Source of the DNA: Aliidongia dinghuensis
GTDB lineage: Bacteria > Pseudomonadota > Alphaproteobacteria > ATCC43930 > CGMCC-115725
NCBI RefSeq assembly: GCF_014643535.1
Contig: NZ_BMJQ01000006.1
Location: forward strand, 186,001-250,000
DNA length: 64,000 nt
Direction of reading: 5' to 3'
Of the stretch, positions 61,244 to 64,000 are shown piece by piece (position 1 is the first letter of the stretch; every line of letters starts with the position of its first letter). The notes below the pieces were generated by a model that was given only the letters and a program-made list of their open reading frames with translations, was not told where the DNA came from and did no database searches. A program made the translations under genes and the position numbers.

Positions 61244-62926
61244 TTAGAAGTCGCTCGGATCGTAGATCACGCCGTCCGCCGCATCGCTCTCGTCGGCTTC
61301 GAGCGGGTCGCGCGGCAGCACGCGGTGACGCAGCACCAGGCGTGCGAGGGCCAGGCGCCGCGGGTGGTCGAGCCGGTCCGCCTCCCAAGCGAGTGCTGCG
61401 GCAGACGTCACGTGGTAGAGCGCGGACGCCGCCTGGCGTGCCGACGCCGTGCCGCCGTCCTCTCCTGCCCGCCGGGCCAGCGCCTCGGCCCGGGCGAGCG
61501 CCGGCACCAACTCCGGCAGGCCCGGCACGGCGAGGCCGCGGACGAGACGCCCCAGCGCATCGAGCGCCCCTTCCCGGTCGATCGCGCGCAGCACATCGAG
61601 CGCCACCACGTTGCTGGTGCCTTCCCAGATCGAGCCCAGATGGGCGTCGCGCAGGATGCGCGCGTCGGAGAATTCCTCGATGTAGCCGCAGCCGCCGCGC
61701 ACCTCCATGGCGTCGCCCGCGACCTTGCGCGCGTCGCGGCAGGCGCGGAACTTGATGAGCGGCGTGAGTACGCGCAGCAGCGCATAGGCACCCGCCTCGC
61801 CGGCATCCGCCCGGCGCAGCGCGTCCGCCGTCTGGAACATCATGCTGCGCGCCTGCTCGGCCGGGACCAGGATCTTCTGCAATTGCCGGCGCATCAGCGG
61901 CATGTCGGCGATCTTCCGGCCGAAGGCAACCCGGTTGTGTGCCACGAACAGCGCCTCGGTCGCGGCCCGGCGCATCAGGCCGGCCGCACGCACGCCGTTC
62001 GACAGGCGCGAGTTGTTGATCATGTCGGCCATCTGGCGGAAGCCGGCCGAGAGATCGCCCACGGCCCAAGCGACGGCACCGTCGAGCCGGATCTCGCCGC
62101 TCGCCATGGAGCGGGTGCCGAGCTTGTCCTTGAGCCGCACGATCCGATAGGCGTTGGGCGCACCGTCGGCGAGCACGCGCGGCAGCAGGAACAGGCCGAC
62201 GCCCTTCAAGCCCGGCGGCGCGCCCTCGGGCCGGGCCAGCACCATGGCGAGGTCGGCGTCGGCATTGGAGCAGAACCATTTCTCGCCATGGAGCGCCCAG
62301 GTGCCGTCAGGCCGCGGCCGGGCGGTGACAGCCGTGGCGCCGACGTCGGAGCCGGCGCCCTGCTCGGTCATGAACATGGCGCCCTGCGCGAGCTGGTCCA
62401 GATCCTGGCTGGTCAACGCCGGCAGGTGGCGTTCGACGAGATCCCGATCGCCGAACTTGCGCAAGGTCCGGGTCAGGCTGTCGGTCATGCTGACCGGGCA
62501 GAGCAAGCCGAACTCCGCCTGGGCGAACAGATAGGTGATCAAATACTTGGCGATCGGCGGCATGGGTTCGGACCAGCCGAGCACACCGCCGCGGTGGGAG
62601 AGCGCCGCGAGCCCGTACTCGCCGAACGCCAGTTCCTCCATGCGGCGATAGGCTGGGTGCTTCTCGACTGACTGCACATCGGCGCCACGCCGATCCCGGT
62701 GGTGCAGGACGGGCGGATGGTGATCGGCGATGCCCGCCCATTCATCGAGCACGCCGCCGGCGAGTGCGCCCAGGCGGTCGAGATGCGGCGCCAGGTGCCG
62801 GGCGAGGTCGGCAGGCAGATAGAGCCCGATCAACCGGGCAAGATCGGGATCGGCCCGATAGAGATTGAGCCCGCGGCTGTCGGGCACCGCGGCGGCCAGG
62901 TTCATGGAGCCCGTATCCGGCGCCAT
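61244..62926 (-). CDS. AidB-like acyl-CoA dehydrogenase
   Basis: A 560-residue flavoprotein of the acyl-CoA dehydrogenase family, longer than the usual 380-400 because of an N-terminal extension of about 150 residues, as in AidB. FAD/acyl regions read AMFMTEQGAGSDVGAT, WALHGEKWFCSNADADLAMV (20 residues) and EVRGGCGYIEEFSDARILRD (20 residues). The catalytic Glu position of short-chain enzymes is not obvious. Possible roles are isovaleryl-like oxidation or an alkylation-response function. It is divergent from a GcvA-like LysR gene, its probable regulator. Confidence 0.88.
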   Translation of the reverse strand: MAPDTGSMNLAAAVPDSRGLNLYRADPDLARLIGLYLPADLARHLAPHLDRLGALAGGVLDEWAGIADHHPPVLHHRDRRGADVQSVEKHPAYRRMEELAFGEYGLAALSHRGGVLGWSEPMPPIAKYLITYLFAQAEFGLLCPVSMTDSLTRTLRKFGDRDLVERHLPALTSQDLDQLAQGAMFMTEQGAGSDVGATAVTARPRPDGTWALHGEKWFCSNADADLAMVLARPEGAPPGLKGVGLFLLPRVLADGAPNAYRIVRLKDKLGTRSMASGEIRLDGAVAWAVGDLSAGFRQMADMINNSRLSNGVRAAGLMRRAATEALFVAHNRVAFGRKIADMPLMRRQLQKILVPAEQARSMMFQTADALRRADAGEAGAYALLRVLTPLIKFRACRDARKVAGDAMEVRGGCGYIEEFSDARILRDAHLGSIWEGTSNVVALDVLRAIDREGALDALGRLVRGLAVPGLPELVPALARAEALARRAGEDGGTASARQAASALYHVTSAAALAWEADRLDHPRRLALARLVLRHRVLPRDPLEADESDAADGVIYDPSDF

Positions 62927-62981
62927 GGCGTCCTCCCCTATTCCTGTCTTTGACCGCCGAAATGACGCCGCCCGGCCGGTC

Positions 62982-63025
62982 CAGGCAAACGATTTGATTT
63001 GCGCCTGTCTTTAGATAAACTAAAG
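62982..63025. promoter_or_regulatory. Palindromic operators between ACAD and LysR genes
   Basis: Two symmetrical elements: CAGGCAAA...TTTGCGCCTG across 62982-63007, with a two-base interruption, and CTTTAG-ATAAA-CTAAAG, perfect 6-bp arms at 63009-63025. The second ends 3 bases before the LysR start codon, suiting autorepression and control of the divergent acyl-CoA dehydrogenase. Confidence 0.6.
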
Positions 63026-63028
63026 GCG

Positions 63029-63907
63029 ATGGCGACCCGCCCCCTGCCCTCGCTGACCGCGCTCAAGGCATTCGAAGCGGCCGCGGCGCATTCAAGCGTC
63101 ACGCGGGCGGCCGAGGCCTTGGGCGTCACCCCCGGAGCGGTTAGCCAACAGATCCGCGAGCTGGAACGCGATCTCGCCGTGGCGCTGTTCACGCGCACGC
63201 CGAATGGGCTCGTGCTGACCACGGCTGGCGAGGTGCTGTTTGCGGCGGCGCGCGACGGGCTCGACCGGATTGCGGCCGGCGTGCGCCAGGTCCGGCGGAC
63301 GATGGCGCGGCCGCTCGCCGTCGGCGCCTATACCCATTTCGCGAGCGGCTGGCTCATCCCGCGCTGGGGCCATTTCCTCGACCGGCATCCGGGCATCGCG
63401 ATCGAGCTCACCACGACCGCGCAGGTGGAAGAACTCTCGCTCGACCGGTTCGACGCGGTGATCGGCGTCGGGCCCGCGGCGCCGGACGAGACGGCGGCAG
63501 ACCTTGTCATCACGCCACTGCTGCCGATCGAGCTGGTACCGGTCTGCGTACCGACGCTGGCCGGTCCCGGCTTCGATCTCGCCCGGCATCGCCTGCTGCA
63601 TTCCCGCTTGAGGCCCGACGACTGGCGCCGCTATCTGGACGCAGTCGGCCTCGCCGGCATCGATCCGACGGCCGGTCTCATGTTCGAGAGCATCGCGCTG
63701 GCGATCGATGCGGCGGCGGAGGGGCTGGGCGTGGCCCTCGCCATCCGCTGCCTGATCGATCGCGACCTGGCGCTCGGCCGGGTCGTGATGCCGCTCGACC
63801 GGGTCCGCCGCTCCCGCCGCGCCTTCGCGCTCATGCACCGGCCGGCGCTTGCTACCGATCCGGCGATCGTGGCGCTGCGCCGCTGGCTCATTGACGAGGT
63901 CGGCTGA
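63029..63907 (+). CDS. GcvA-like LysR regulator
   Basis: A 292-residue LysR protein of the GcvA branch: RPLPSLTALKAFEAAAAHSS (20 residues), then TRAAEALGVTPGAVSQQIRE (20 residues) as helix-turn-helix. The effector domain opens RPLAVGAYTHFASGWLIPR. I use ATG 63029 because the upstream TTG at 62999 lies inside the palindromic operator and lacks a ribosome site. Divergent from the acyl-CoA dehydrogenase. Confidence 0.9.
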   Translation: MATRPLPSLTALKAFEAAAAHSSVTRAAEALGVTPGAVSQQIRELERDLAVALFTRTPNGLVLTTAGEVLFAAARDGLDRIAAGVRQVRRTMARPLAVGAYTHFASGWLIPRWGHFLDRHPGIAIELTTTAQVEELSLDRFDAVIGVGPAAPDETAADLVITPLLPIELVPVCVPTLAGPGFDLARHRLLHSRLRPDDWRRYLDAVGLAGIDPTAGLMFESIALAIDAAAEGLGVALAIRCLIDRDLALGRVVMPLDRVRRSRRAFALMHRPALATDPAIVALRRWLIDEVG

Positions 63908-63911
63908 AGCC

Positions 63912-64000
63912 TCAGCGCGGCGCCAGCGCCGGCGGGGACGCGAGGCCGGGCTGGCGCGAGGCGATGAATGCGCCCAGGCCGAGCACGACGAGGCAGACGG
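63912..64000 (-). CDS. C-terminus of a membrane protein (partial)
   Basis: The last 28 codons of a minus-strand frame that continues past the window. It reads VCLVVLGLGAFIASRQPG, a membrane helix, then a short Pro/Ala-rich tail ending in a stop at 63912-63914. It is probably a transporter or permease, but too little is visible to name it. Confidence 0.55.
   Translation of the reverse strand, partial: VCLVVLGLGAFIASRQPGLASPPALAPR

Overview
This window looks like chromosomal DNA of a GC-rich alphaproteobacterium, probably Rhodospirillales-like. The reasons are the strong G/C bias at third codon positions, many ATGA start/stop overlaps, alphaproteobacterial-type liv, cpa/tad and cat/ben gene organisation, and a TTAA-N7-TTAAC CtrA-type box in front of the pilin gene. 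I saw no rRNA, tRNA, CRISPR array or intact insertion sequence. The species assignment is inference from gene content only.

Layout. (1) 1-960: a visibly AT-richer edge with a BPSL0067-family cysteine amidase-like gene and an overlapping STY0301-family exported protein, a likely effector/immunity pair. (2) 1-14.6 kb: housekeeping and transport genes. These are leuA, a D-2-hydroxyacid dehydrogenase, TetR, a hybrid histidine kinase with its OmpR-type regulator, a branched-chain-type ABC operon (livK-livH-livM and a fused LivG-LivF ATPase), an MHS-family transporter, a small solute-binding protein and a PLDc_N membrane protein. (3) 14.6-17.4 kb: a gene-poor, AT-rich patch with a DUF72 remnant, followed by an unusual 633-residue repeat protein with its own strong promoter. 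(4) 17.4-29.8 kb: a molybdopterin oxidoreductase, divergent idnD/idnO, a dehalogenase-like hydrolase, a MATE pump, a thioesterase, and a tripartite EmrAB/OprM-like efflux set bracketed by two paralogous HxlR regulators. (5) 30-37 kb: a DUF4173 membrane protein with a CreBC-like two-component system, a phosphodiesterase, LysR, and a GT87-like membrane protein.

(6) 37.1-48.9 kb: a complete tad/cpa locus for Flp pili (flp, cpaA, cpaB, cpaC, cpaD, cpaF, tadB, tadC, tadD, three tadE/G-like pseudopilins), with cpaE displaced to the far end. (7) 48.9-58.4 kb: a benzoate operon on the minus strand in the order catB-catC-catA-benA-benB-benC-benD-BKACE. A divergent CatR/BenM-type LysR gene carries an ATAC-N7-GTAT operator in its promoter region, and a mercuric-reductase-like flavoprotein follows it. 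The genes would convert benzoate to catechol, muconate, muconolactone and 3-oxoadipate enol-lactone. The terminal beta-keto-acid cleavage enzyme suggests an unconventional lower pathway from 3-oxoadipate to succinyl-CoA plus acetoacetate. (8) 58.4-64 kb: an AhpD-like protein, two LysR regulators, an orphan Tat-exported solute-binding protein and an AidB-like acyl-CoA dehydrogenase.

The observations most worth following are the BKACE at the end of the ben-cat operon, the repeat protein at 15.4 kb, the CtrA box of the pilus locus, and the effector/immunity-like pair at the left edge.
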